Origin: Brevundimonas diminuta
Lineage (GTDB): Bacteria > Pseudomonadota > Alphaproteobacteria > Caulobacterales > Caulobacteraceae
Reading direction: 5' to 3'
Length of the DNA: 64,000 bases
NCBI RefSeq assembly: GCF_022654015.1
Contig: NZ_CP073063.1
Location: 868,001-932,000, forward strand
Of the stretch, positions 35,939 through 45,022 are shown piece by piece (the first letter of the stretch is position 1; the number at the start of each line of letters is the position of its first letter). Under the pieces are notes generated by a model. The model saw only the letters and a list, made by a program, of their open reading frames with translations, made no database searches and was not told the origin of the DNA. The position numbers and the translations under genes are program-made.

Positions 35939-38900
35939 TCAGTCGGGAACCGCATCTGCTCTCCATGCCGCGAGCACGGGCAGGACGATCAGGGTGAGGA
36001 CCGTTGCGGTGGTCAGGCCGCCGATGACGACTGTGGCCAGAGGTTTTTGCACCTCGGCGCCTGCGCCTGAGGCGAACGCCATGGGCACGAAGCCGAGGAC
36101 GGCGACCAGGGCCGTGGTCAGGACGGCGCGCAGACGGCTGACGGCGCCGTAGAGCGCCGCCTTGGCCGGCGGGTCGCCCTCGGTCAGGCGTTGGCGGATG
36201 GCCTGCATCAGCACCAGGCCGTTCAGCGTCGCTACGCCCGAGACGGCGATGAAGCCGACGGCCGCGCTGATCGACAGCGGCATCCCGCGCAGCGCCAGCG
36301 CCAGCGCCCCGCCAATCAGGGCCAGCGGCACGCCCGCGAACACCAGGGCCGCGTCCTTCCACGATCGCAGCGCCATTACCAGCAGCAGGCCGATGGTCAG
36401 GAAGACGATCGGCACGATCAGCGCCAGACGGGCCGAGGCGCGTTGCAGGTTCTCGAACTGACCGCCCCAATCGATCCAGCCGGATGGCGGAGGCTGGACC
36501 TGTTTGGCGACCTTGGCTTGCGCCTCGGCGACGAAGCCGCCCAGGTCGCGTCCCCGGACATTGGCCTGAACAATCATGCGGCGCTTGCCGTCGGCGCGGC
36601 TGATCTGGTTCGGCCCTTCGCCGACGTCGAAACGCGCGACCGAGGACAAGGGCACGGTCGGCGCCCCGGACTGAGCGTTCTCGGGCATGACCGGCAGCTG
36701 TTCCATGACAGCCGGATCGGCGCGCAGGGCGTCATCCAGCCGCACGACGACATCGAAGCGCCGGTCGCCCTCATTGACCTGACCAGCCGAGCGGCCGGCG
36801 AAGGCGATGGCCAGGGCGTCCGCCGCGTCGGAGGCATGGATCCCTTGCGCCGCCGCCACCGTGCGATCCACGCTGGCGGTGATGGTCGGCTGACCCGAAA
36901 CCTGTTCGACCCGCACGTCCGCCGCGCCTTCGATGCCGTTCAGGACGAGCGCCACCTGCTGGGCCGTGCGCTCCATGGCGGCGAAATCGTCGCCATAGAC
37001 CATGACCGCCACATCCGAACGCACACCCGCGATCAGTTCGTTGAACCGCATTTCAATGGGCTGGGTCAACTCGTAGTTGTTGCCCAGTAGGGTCGAGAGC
37101 CGCGCCTCCATGTCGGCAACCAGATCGGCTTTCGGCAGTCGCGGATCGGGCCAGTCGCGGCGATTTTTCAGGATGACGAAGGTGTCCGAGATCGACGGCG
37201 GCATGGGGTCCGATGCGACCTCGGCGGTGCCGGTGCGGGTGAAGACGCGCTCGACCTCGGGCATGGCCTTCAAGGCGCGTTCGACTTGGAACTGCATCGC
37301 CTGGCTCTGTTCCAGCGAGGTCGAGGGCACGCGCAGGGCCTGGACCAGCACGTCGCCCTCATCCAGTTGCGGCACGAACTCCCGCCCCAGGGTCAAAAAG
37401 GCGATCACGCCGGCCAGCAAGGCGACGCCCGCGCCGGCCAAGACGCGTCGTGGTCGGGCGATGGCGTGTGCGAGAAGCGGCTGGTAACGCGCCTTGGCCG
37501 CGCGGGTCAGCCGCGTCTCCTCATGATCGGCCTTGGGCTCGCGCACCAACAGGGCGGCCATGGCGGGCACGAAGGTGAAGCTGAGCACGAAGGCGGCGGC
37601 GAGCGCCAGCATGACGGTGGCGGCCATCGGGCCGAACATCTTGCCCTCGACCCCCTCGAACATCAGCAAAGGCGCATAGACCAGCAGGATGATCGCCTGG
37701 CCGAAGGCCGCCGGCCGGGCCATTTCGCGGGCCGATGCGGCGGCGACCGACAGCCGTTCGGCGGTCGTCAGCGGGCGACCCGTCTCCGTCCGCTTCAGGC
37801 CCAGGCGCCGCAGGGTGTTCTCGATCACCACCACAGCGCCGTCGACGATCAGGCCGAAGTCCAGCGCGCCCAGGCTGAGCAGATTGGCGCTGATGCCGAA
37901 ACGGTTCATCGCCGAGGCGGCGAACAGGAAGCTGAGCGGAATGACCAGGGCGGTGATGATCGCCGCCCGCACGTTGCCCAGGGCGAAGAACAGCACGGCG
38001 ACGACCAGCAGCGCGCCGAGTAACAGATTGTGCTCCACCGTACGGATGGTCGCCTCGACCAGTTCGGTGCGGTCTAGTTCCGGCTTGAGGACCACGCCGG
38101 GCGGCAGGCTGGGCGCAATGGCCTTCAGCCGTTCGCCGACGCGGTGCGCCACCTCGCGCGAGTTCTCGCCCTGCAGCATCAGGGCCGTGCCGACCACTGT
38201 CTCACGGCCGTCGGCGCTGGCGGATCCCAAACGGGGAGCGCGGCCGATCTCGACCGTGGCCACGTCGGACACGCGGATCACCTGGCCGGCCCGGTTCAGG
38301 ATCGGCGTCTGGGCGAGGTCGTTCAGGCTCTTCAGCCGGGCGTCGGTGCGCACGATATAGGCCTCGCCCGCACGATTGACGTATCCGGCGCCGGCGATGC
38401 GGTTGGCGTGCTCCAGCGCCTCGACCAGTTGCACCAGGCCGACGCCATAGGCAGCCAGTCGGCTGGGGTCGGGATGGACCGCATATTCCTTCACATAGCC
38501 GCCCAGCACATCGACGCCGGCGACGCCGGGCGCCGTCTTCAGCTGGGGCGCGACCAGCCAGTCCTGAACCGTACGCAGATAGGTGGCCTTCTCCTGATCG
38601 GTGACGAGGCGTTCGCCCTCGGGCGTGACATAGACCGCCCCAGGCCGCGCGGCGGGGCCGGTCAGTTCCAGCGTCCAGATGTAGACCTCGCCCAGACCGG
38701 TCACGACCGGTCCCATCGAGGGCGAGAGCCCCTCTGGCAAATCCTCGCGCGCGGCTTGCAGTCGTTCGTTGACCAGATTGCGGGCGAAATAGATGTCGGT
38801 CGCGTCGGTGAAGACGGCCGTGATCTGCGAGAAGCCATGCCGCGACAGGGAGCGGGTCTCGGTCAGGCCCGGCAGCCCCGCCAGCGCCGTCTCCAGCGGG

Positions 38901-39100
38901 AAGGTGACCTGGCGTTCGACCTCCTCCGGTCCTAGCGCCGGCGCAACGGTGGTGATCTGCACCTGTCGATTGGTGATGTCGGGCACGGCGTCGATGGGCA
39001 GATGCAACAGTTCGCGCGCCCCCAGGACGGCCAGGACGACGGCCAGTCCCACGACCAGCCAGCGGAAACGCACGGCGGCGTCGATGATCCGGTTCAGCAT
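35939..39100 (-). CDS. Heavy-metal efflux RND pump, CzcA/CusA family
   Basis: 1053 residues, the usual size for the inner-membrane trimer subunit of RND metal pumps. Start MLNRIIDAAVRFRWLVVGLA; the upstream open frame overlaps the adaptor gene and was rejected. The TM4 proton-relay signature DFGLIVDGAVVVIENTLRRL matches the DFGxxxDGAxxxxEN pattern of Zn/Co/Cd exporters. VPDITNRQVQI, TFPLETALAGLPG and LRVPSTSLEQSQAM are standard for the family. It follows the adaptor gene by 2 bases. Confidence 0.95.
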   Translation of the reverse strand: MLNRIIDAAVRFRWLVVGLAVVLAVLGARELLHLPIDAVPDITNRQVQITTVAPALGPEEVERQVTFPLETALAGLPGLTETRSLSRHGFSQITAVFTDATDIYFARNLVNERLQAAREDLPEGLSPSMGPVVTGLGEVYIWTLELTGPAARPGAVYVTPEGERLVTDQEKATYLRTVQDWLVAPQLKTAPGVAGVDVLGGYVKEYAVHPDPSRLAAYGVGLVQLVEALEHANRIAGAGYVNRAGEAYIVRTDARLKSLNDLAQTPILNRAGQVIRVSDVATVEIGRAPRLGSASADGRETVVGTALMLQGENSREVAHRVGERLKAIAPSLPPGVVLKPELDRTELVEATIRTVEHNLLLGALLVVAVLFFALGNVRAAIITALVIPLSFLFAASAMNRFGISANLLSLGALDFGLIVDGAVVVIENTLRRLGLKRTETGRPLTTAERLSVAAASAREMARPAAFGQAIILLVYAPLLMFEGVEGKMFGPMAATVMLALAAAFVLSFTFVPAMAALLVREPKADHEETRLTRAAKARYQPLLAHAIARPRRVLAGAGVALLAGVIAFLTLGREFVPQLDEGDVLVQALRVPSTSLEQSQAMQFQVERALKAMPEVERVFTRTGTAEVASDPMPPSISDTFVILKNRRDWPDPRLPKADLVADMEARLSTLLGNNYELTQPIEMRFNELIAGVRSDVAVMVYGDDFAAMERTAQQVALVLNGIEGAADVRVEQVSGQPTITASVDRTVAAAQGIHASDAADALAIAFAGRSAGQVNEGDRRFDVVVRLDDALRADPAVMEQLPVMPENAQSGAPTVPLSSVARFDVGEGPNQISRADGKRRMIVQANVRGRDLGGFVAEAQAKVAKQVQPPPSGWIDWGGQFENLQRASARLALIVPIVFLTIGLLLVMALRSWKDAALVFAGVPLALIGGALALALRGMPLSISAAVGFIAVSGVATLNGLVLMQAIRQRLTEGDPPAKAALYGAVSRLRAVLTTALVAVLGFVPMAFASGAGAEVQKPLATVVIGGLTTATVLTLIVLPVLAAWRADAVPD

Positions 39101-39102
39101 GA

Positions 39103-40254
39103 TCAATGTCCGTGCTCGGCTTCGCCCTTGGCCAGTTCGGCCTTGAGCAGGAAGGCGCCGACGCCGGCGATACGCTCGGTCCCGGTCAGGCCGGACACGA
39201 TCTCTATCCGGCCGTCCGAGGTTCGTCCGGTCACGACCGGGCGCGCCCGGAACCCGCCGTCCTCCTGAACGAAGACGCACGGCGCGCCCTCTATGGTCTG
39301 CACCGCGTCGATCGGCACGACAGGTGTTCCTGACGCTGCGCCGGCGGAAACGCGGGCGGAGACGACCGACCCCGCCGGGGGCGTCTCACCAGCAGGACGG
39401 GCGCGAACCACGACGACCCCGTTCGCATTGGCCGGGGCGATGGCGACGACGACGCCGGAAATGACGCGCGATCCGGCGACCGTGCTTTCCAGCCTGTCGC
39501 CCACCTTCAGGATCGCAGCGGCGGCGGGCGGCGCCTCGAACACCAGTTCGACACGGCCGGGATCGGTGACGGCGGCGACCTGCAAGGCCTCCTCGTGCAG
39601 CACCTGACCCGGCGACGCGCTCAGGCGGGTGACGACGCCCGCGATGGGGCTGCGCACCACCGTCAGCCCGTCCGCTCCGGGCGCGCCGAATGCGCCGACG
39701 CGGGCGCGGGCGGCGCGGTGTTGCGCCTCCGCACGACGGGTCTCGGCGGCCGTGACGTCCAGGCGCGCCTGTGAGACCCAGCCCTGTTCGAACAGGGTGC
39801 GATCGCGCCGTTCGGCGGCGCGCGCGGCCTGGACCGTCGCACCCGCCGCGTCGGCGTCGGCGCGGGAGGCGGCGCCGTCCGGACTGCGCACGGTGATCAG
39901 CGGCGCACCGGCCGCCACGCGATCGCCCAGGCCGACATGGACGCGCACCACGGCGCCGCCCAGCGGCGCATCCACCGCAGCCTCGGCGCCGGGTGCAAAG
40001 GCGACGCGGCCCGGCAGTTTCAGTTCGGCGCCGCCGCCGCGCTGCACGGCGACGACCGACACCCCGGCTTGCGCGGCCTCCTGCGGCGTCAGGGCGACGA
40101 AGGCCGCCTTGGCGGCTTCGTCTTCGGCGTGGCCCGCCTCGGCGTGTTCGGCCTCCGCCGGCGGGCGGTCCAGAATGCGCGCGGCGCCGAATCCCGCGCC
40201 CAGGGCGACGACCACGGCCGCGCAGGTCATCAGCCAGTATGTCTTCGAAATCAT
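39103..40254 (-). CDS. RND efflux periplasmic adaptor, CzcB-like
   Basis: 383-residue membrane-fusion protein with an N-terminal membrane anchor (8-28) and a His/Glu-rich stretch (AEAEHAEAGHAEDEA, about 34-48) suited to metal sensing. A split lipoyl/barrel-sandwich domain follows (VDAPLGGAVVRVHVGLGDRVAAG and VVRSPIAGVVTRL) with a helical hairpin between. A beta-barrel and a membrane-proximal domain complete it, and the C-terminus GEAEHGH is His-containing. It couples CzcA to an outer-membrane channel. The third component (CzcC/TolC-type) is not encoded here. Confidence 0.92.
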   Translation of the reverse strand: MISKTYWLMTCAAVVVALGAGFGAARILDRPPAEAEHAEAGHAEDEAAKAAFVALTPQEAAQAGVSVVAVQRGGGAELKLPGRVAFAPGAEAAVDAPLGGAVVRVHVGLGDRVAAGAPLITVRSPDGAASRADADAAGATVQAARAAERRDRTLFEQGWVSQARLDVTAAETRRAEAQHRAARARVGAFGAPGADGLTVVRSPIAGVVTRLSASPGQVLHEEALQVAAVTDPGRVELVFEAPPAAAAILKVGDRLESTVAGSRVISGVVVAIAPANANGVVVVRARPAGETPPAGSVVSARVSAGAASGTPVVPIDAVQTIEGAPCVFVQEDGGFRARPVVTGRTSDGRIEIVSGLTGTERIAGVGAFLLKAELAKGEAEHGH

Positions 40255-40359
40255 GATCGATCCTCGCCCGGCGCAGGGCCGGGCCCAGAGTTCAGGATGC
40301 GCGACGTCTCCGCCACGCGCAGGGCTCAGGAAGGGCCGGACGCCAGGTCCGGCCGAGGA

Positions 40360-40701
40360 TCAGGCTCTTGGGGGGCGCTCGGGACCGTCAGGCCGTCCGA
40401 GCGGGCAAGCGACGCTGTCGCTCCACGCCTGAGGCTGGCCGAAGACCGCGATGAAACGCGGCGTCGCGAGGTCGCTGGACATCGCGGAATGGGGCGCATG
40501 ACAGCAGCCGTTGGCGCACGCCGGGCCGCAGTCAGGACACTGACCATCAGCGCCGCCGACCGTCTCGACCACCTGGACGCCGCCTGATGCTTCCGCCGCG
40601 CAGGCGTGGCTTTCAAACGCAGGCATGGCGAAGGCCGCCGTCAGCAACAGGGTGCAAACGAAGGCAAATCGACGGACCATTTCCGACAGCGCTTTGAACA
40701 T
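40360..40701 (-). CDS. Small exported Cys/His-rich protein near the metal pump genes
   Basis: 113 residues. A signal peptide (about 1-35, TAAFAMPAFESHACAA) precedes a Cys/His cluster CPDCGPACANGCCHAPHS (about 62-79), then a 34-residue tail with no motif. It lies 105 bases before the adaptor gene in the same direction and could be a metal-binding accessory similar in role to CzcI/CzcE-type periplasmic proteins; no closer family is recognised. Upstream ATGs at 40800 and 40713 are possible but would place Arg-rich residues before the signal peptide. Divergent from the DUF3857 gene. Confidence 0.7.
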   Translation of the reverse strand: MFKALSEMVRRFAFVCTLLLTAAFAMPAFESHACAAEASGGVQVVETVGGADGQCPDCGPACANGCCHAPHSAMSSDLATPRFIAVFGQPQAWSDSVACPLGRPDGPERPPRA

Positions 40702-40873
40702 CCGAGGCCGTCTTAACATCCCCGTCGAGAAAAGTCCTCGCCGCAATAAGGTGGGGGTGGTTGCCCTCCCACCACACGCCGCGCGTGTTTGGACATGCAA
40801 ACATCCTGCTGTTCTTTCGCCTCGGCCATCTGCTAGTCAGCTATCGTGACATCCGTCGGGGGAGGGATTTGCG

Positions 40874-43800
40874 TTGCGCAGAGAGATGACTTTTTTGGCC
40901 GTGTCGGCCTGGCTGTTCGCCACGTCGGCGTATGCGGGGGAGACGATCTTGCGCCAGCCCGCGCCGGACTGGCTTCCGGCGGTAGAGCCGCACCTGTCCA
41001 ATCGACCAGATAATCCGTCCCAGCCTCTTCGCTACGAGGTTGTCGAAAACCACGTGCGAGCTTTCGGAGACCATTCGGAAGCCTATATGCACATGCGTCT
41101 GAAGGTGTTGTCGCCACTGGGACTGCAACAGGCTTCGCGATTGAGCCTGCAATGGAATCCCGCCCTGCAGACGCCCATCGTTCACCACGTCCACATCATC
41201 CGCGACGGTCAGATCATCGACGTGCTGGACAAGTCCGACTTCACGGTCCTGCGCCGAGAGGCGGGGCTGGAACAGTCTCAGCAGATCACGGGCATTCTGA
41301 CGGGGGTTCTGATCAATCCAGACATTCGTGTGGGTGACACGATCGACTTCGCATACTCGACGCAGACCCGGTTCGACGTGTTCGACAATCCACTTGAAGT
41401 CGCCGGATCCGCCCGCTCCCCCCTTCCGGTCGATCTCGGCGTGACGACAGTCAGCTGGCCCTCGACCATGGCGGTGCAGACCCGCGCCGGACGACATGCC
41501 GATCTTCCGCCAATCGCCCAGCAAAGCGACTTCAAGGTGCTGACGTACCGCGTCACCGACGTGGAGGGTGAGGCATATCCCAGCACGCTCGCCCCTCGCG
41601 CTCTGCCGGATTACGGGTGGCAGCTCAGCAGCATGCCGCAATGGAGTGCGGTCACCGATCATGTCCGCCCTGCTTTTGATCAGGCGGTTCAAATGCCCGC
41701 CGATGCGGATCTGGCTGCTCGCGTCGCGCGCATCCGGTCAGAAAACGCCACTCCCGAGGCGCGGGCGTTGGCGGCGTTGCGGCTGGTTCAGGACGAAGTC
41801 CGCTATATGGCGCTGACGCTGGGCGAGGGAGGCTGGTTGCCGGCTTCTGCAAGTGAAGTGTGGGCCGGCCGCCAAGGAGACTGCAAAGGCAAGACCGTCC
41901 TGCTGGTGGCGCTGCTGCGCGCGCTCGATATCGACGCGGTTCCGGCCTTGGTGTCTTCCAGTAATATGCCGCTCGACAAGTACTTACCTATGGTCAGCGT
42001 GTTCGATCATGTGATCGTCAAGGCGCGCATCGGCGGTCAGATCTATCTCTTGGACGGCGCGCGCATCGGCGATCGCAGCCTGACGCCGGATGTGCCCTTG
42101 GTGCACGAGTTCATCCTGCCAATCATCGAGCGCGCGCGGCTGGAGCGTGTACCCGTCGCTCTTCCGGCCCGTCCGATCAGCGCCATGGCGCTCGAGATTG
42201 ATTTCTCCGACGGCATCTACAGTCCAGCGCGCATTACCCTTACCGACATCGACCGCGGCAATAGCGCCGCCCAAATGCAGGCTCTCGTCGCACAGGCTCC
42301 GGCCGCTGAAGTCACACGCCTGTTCGATGAGCGATGGAAAGCGCTCCTCGAAGGAAAGGGCGAGCTGTCCGATATCAAGAGCCAATGGGCGTACCGCGAG
42401 GACACGCATGAGTTCGTCGCCAGCGCCACGGCGCGCATGGTCTTCGACTGGACCGCCGCGCCGATCAACATCCCCCTGGCCCACGTCTCTTGGCAGGGGT
42501 TCGATCCGAATACCGATCCTCTATTCAAGGACGCTGATTACGTTAAGGACTTCCCTCAGTTCAGTTCGTTTCGCACCACGGTCATCCTGCCCCAAGGACA
42601 GAACGACGTGGACTTCTCGGTCCAGCCCTATGAGGTCGAGGCGGGCGCGACCCGCTATTTCCGCACGGTCAAACGTGACGGAAACCGGCTGGAAACCGAC
42701 CGCGGCTCCATCACCTTGCGCCCCTATGCGACCGCAGCGGAAGTCGAAACCGAACAAGCCCAAATGGACCGGTTCAAGGATCTGACGGCCACGATGCGTT
42801 TGCGGTCAAGCTACGTGCTGACGGCCTCAGATCGTCAGACGCTGACGACGACCGCCGACAACGATCCCGAGGCCGCGCTTCGCCGTGGCTATGCGCTCAA
42901 TGACCAGGGCGATCCTCTTGGCGCCATCGCGCAGTTTGATGCGGCCATCGCAAAGTTTCCGACGCCGCACGCCAACGCCTTGGCCAACCGCGCCCTCGCG
43001 TATCTGGATCTCGATGACCTTGAGAAGGCGCGCGCCGACATTGCTGCGGCCGAGGCTGTCGATGCGGACGACGCGATCCTGTTCCACGCCAAGGGTCGTC
43101 TCGCCGAGATCGAGCAGGATGATCTGGAAGCCGTGCTGGCCTACACGGGCGCGATCCGGTCGTGGCCGGAGGATGTGCACGCCTTCTATCGCCGATCCGC
43201 AGCCTATGAACGGATGGGACAGTCCGCCCGCGCTCTGGCCGATCTGGAGCGGATCGTGACGCTTCAACCGCAAGACGAGACCGCCATCACGGCGCTGGCG
43301 ACGCAGTTGTTGCGCATGGGACGGGCTGATGCGGCGCATGAGCAGGCGGGAAAGCTGGCGCAAATGATCGGACATCCCGACGCCCAGACCCAGATATTCA
43401 TCGTCATGGCGCAGTCGCTAGCTTCCAAGCTGAAAACGTCGGACCCGGCGAAGGCGGAGGCAGTCCTGACCGCCGCCCTTGTCGTCGAGAGCGATTTTCC
43501 CGCCCTGCTGATCGATCGCGCGAGCGTCCGCGACAAGCTCAACGATACGCGAGGGGCTACAGCCGACCGCGCAAGATTTAAGGAGTTGACCAGGTTCTCG
43601 CTGGATGACGCCGACGAGGCGTGTCTGTCGCCTCGATTGCTCAGGATGAGTCGGGATGTCGCTCTGGACATGTGCGACAAGGCGATAACGGACAACGCGG
43701 ACGACGTCGCCCTGCATATGCGACGCGGGTTTCTACTCCAGACGATGAACCGTAAGCCCGACGCCGTCGCCGCCTACCGTCGGGCGACGGAGATCGAGCC

Positions 43801-43954
43801 GTCCAACCCAAGAGCTAAGTATCGCCTGGGCAAACTTCTCCGTGAGATCGGGGAGGCCGAGGAGGGCGAGGCCATGATGGCGGAGGCGCTTCGTGCGGAT
43901 GCGACCGTCGCGGATGAGGACGAGCCCATGCTTGAGGTTCGGCGCGCGGGCTGA
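40874..43954 (+). CDS. DUF3857 / transglutaminase-like / TPR protein
   Basis: 1026 residues, exported: MTFLAVSAWLFATSAYA is a signal peptide. DUF3857 covers about 50-250 (YEVVENHVRAFGDHSEAYMH). The transglutaminase-like core, about 280-400, has C337 in GRQGDCKGKTVLL, H379 in VFDHVIVK and D394 in YLLDGARIG, so the triad is complete. TPR repeats run from about 660 to 1010 (ARRGYALNDQGDPLGAIAQFD, ANRALAYLDLDDLEKARADI and others). TTG 40874 has GGGGGAGGG 6-7 bases upstream; ATG 40886 is the alternative. Family members are periplasmic proteins of unknown substrate. Synonymous codon choice looks slightly less GC-biased than in neighbours. Confidence 0.85.
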   Translation: MRREMTFLAVSAWLFATSAYAGETILRQPAPDWLPAVEPHLSNRPDNPSQPLRYEVVENHVRAFGDHSEAYMHMRLKVLSPLGLQQASRLSLQWNPALQTPIVHHVHIIRDGQIIDVLDKSDFTVLRREAGLEQSQQITGILTGVLINPDIRVGDTIDFAYSTQTRFDVFDNPLEVAGSARSPLPVDLGVTTVSWPSTMAVQTRAGRHADLPPIAQQSDFKVLTYRVTDVEGEAYPSTLAPRALPDYGWQLSSMPQWSAVTDHVRPAFDQAVQMPADADLAARVARIRSENATPEARALAALRLVQDEVRYMALTLGEGGWLPASASEVWAGRQGDCKGKTVLLVALLRALDIDAVPALVSSSNMPLDKYLPMVSVFDHVIVKARIGGQIYLLDGARIGDRSLTPDVPLVHEFILPIIERARLERVPVALPARPISAMALEIDFSDGIYSPARITLTDIDRGNSAAQMQALVAQAPAAEVTRLFDERWKALLEGKGELSDIKSQWAYREDTHEFVASATARMVFDWTAAPINIPLAHVSWQGFDPNTDPLFKDADYVKDFPQFSSFRTTVILPQGQNDVDFSVQPYEVEAGATRYFRTVKRDGNRLETDRGSITLRPYATAAEVETEQAQMDRFKDLTATMRLRSSYVLTASDRQTLTTTADNDPEAALRRGYALNDQGDPLGAIAQFDAAIAKFPTPHANALANRALAYLDLDDLEKARADIAAAEAVDADDAILFHAKGRLAEIEQDDLEAVLAYTGAIRSWPEDVHAFYRRSAAYERMGQSARALADLERIVTLQPQDETAITALATQLLRMGRADAAHEQAGKLAQMIGHPDAQTQIFIVMAQSLASKLKTSDPAKAEAVLTAALVVESDFPALLIDRASVRDKLNDTRGATADRARFKELTRFSLDDADEACLSPRLLRMSRDVALDMCDKAITDNADDVALHMRRGFLLQTMNRKPDAVAAYRRATEIEPSNPRAKYRLGKLLREIGEAEEGEAMMAEALRADATVADEDEPMLEVRRAG

Positions 43955-44038
43955 GCCGATCAACGGTTCAACGAATGCGCTGGCGAGGCTGCGGTGCAGC
44001 TTCTACAACCGTGCGACGCATCAGCAGGGGAGGCAGGT

Positions 44039-45010
44039 TTGCGGGGTGAGGTTCAAACGTTCGACGAGGCGACCGGATTCGGTTTGATCCTCGGCGACGA
44101 CGGCGAGCGCTATTCGTTCACGAAGGAGGATGTCCAGCCGCCCTCGGTTCTGGAGCGCAGCCAGCGGGTCGATTTCATCGCCGAGACCGACGGACGCGCA
44201 CAGCAGATCATCGCCATGCGCCCGCCGAGTGTGACCGTCTCGGCGACAGGCGGCGGAAGAGGCAGCGGGGTGTTCGACCTTGGCCGTGTGATCCAGCGGA
44301 CCTTCGGCGCGATCAAGCAGAACGCCGCCGTTCTCTTCGGCTCAGCGGCGCTTCTGGTCGGCGCGCCCAGCATTCTGTCGGCCTATGGCCAAAGCGCGAT
44401 GTTGAGCGAAGAGTTCGGACCGGGCGTCTTGATGATGATGGCTGGCGCAGTGCTGAATTTCGTCGGACTTTATCTTTTGCAGGGCATGGTGGTGAAGGCA
44501 GCCGTGAACGGCTTCAACGGCAAGACGACCGCTTTCGGCGACGCCTTCAATGTGGGGGTTCAAAACTTCCTGCCGCTGCTGGGTCTGGCGATCGTCGCCT
44601 CCATCGGGATGATGCTGGGCTTTTTGTTGTTGATCGTGCCGGGCATCATCCTGGCGGTCATGTGGTCGGTCGGCGCTCCGTCCGTGGTGGTCGAGAAGCG
44701 CGGCGTCTTCGCCAGCCTGCAGCGCAGCCGAGAGTTGACCAAGGGTTATCGCTGGCAAGTGTTCGGCCTGCTGGTGATCTATGTGATCCTGTCTTGGATC
44801 ATCGGCGCGGCGATCGGCGGTCTCAGTCTGGCGACCGGGGGGACTCTGACCGGCGGCACACCCAACCTGGCCGTCAATCTGATCACCGAGCCCATCGTCA
44901 ACATCCTGTCCGGGGTCGTGGCATCGGCGGGTGTGGCGGCGCTGTATTACGAGCTGCGCTCGGCCAAGGAGGGCGTCGGGTCCGAGGAACTGGCCTCGAT
45001 CTTCGACTGA
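44039..45010 (+). CDS. Cold-shock-like domain fused to a multi-pass membrane domain
   Basis: 323 residues if the TTG at 44039 is used. The open frame extends to GTG 43994, but GGGGAGG at 44027-44033 sits 5 bases before the TTG, and MRGEVQTFDEATGFGLI is where homology should begin. Residues about 1-60 look like a small OB-fold cold-shock domain (GFGLILGDDGERYSFTKED). After a Gly-rich linker come about six helices of a membrane domain related to the glycerophosphodiesterase-associated membrane family (FLLLIVPGIILAVMW, ASLQRSRELTKGYRWQVFGL). The function is not known. Convergent with the RDD gene. Confidence 0.75.
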   Translation: MRGEVQTFDEATGFGLILGDDGERYSFTKEDVQPPSVLERSQRVDFIAETDGRAQQIIAMRPPSVTVSATGGGRGSGVFDLGRVIQRTFGAIKQNAAVLFGSAALLVGAPSILSAYGQSAMLSEEFGPGVLMMMAGAVLNFVGLYLLQGMVVKAAVNGFNGKTTAFGDAFNVGVQNFLPLLGLAIVASIGMMLGFLLLIVPGIILAVMWSVGAPSVVVEKRGVFASLQRSRELTKGYRWQVFGLLVIYVILSWIIGAAIGGLSLATGGTLTGGTPNLAVNLITEPIVNILSGVVASAGVAALYYELRSAKEGVGSEELASIFD

Positions 45011-45022
45011 TCGCGCGGGCCG

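Noticed and set aside
39101..39280. Extended start of the CzcA-type pump
   Set aside because: The extension lies inside the adaptor gene in another frame; the first membrane helix starts at MLNRII (39100).
40750..40773. GGTGGG / CCCACC hairpin as a terminator
   Set aside because: Short 6-base stem with a 12-base loop, no T-run, and located in a divergent promoter region where no transcript should end.
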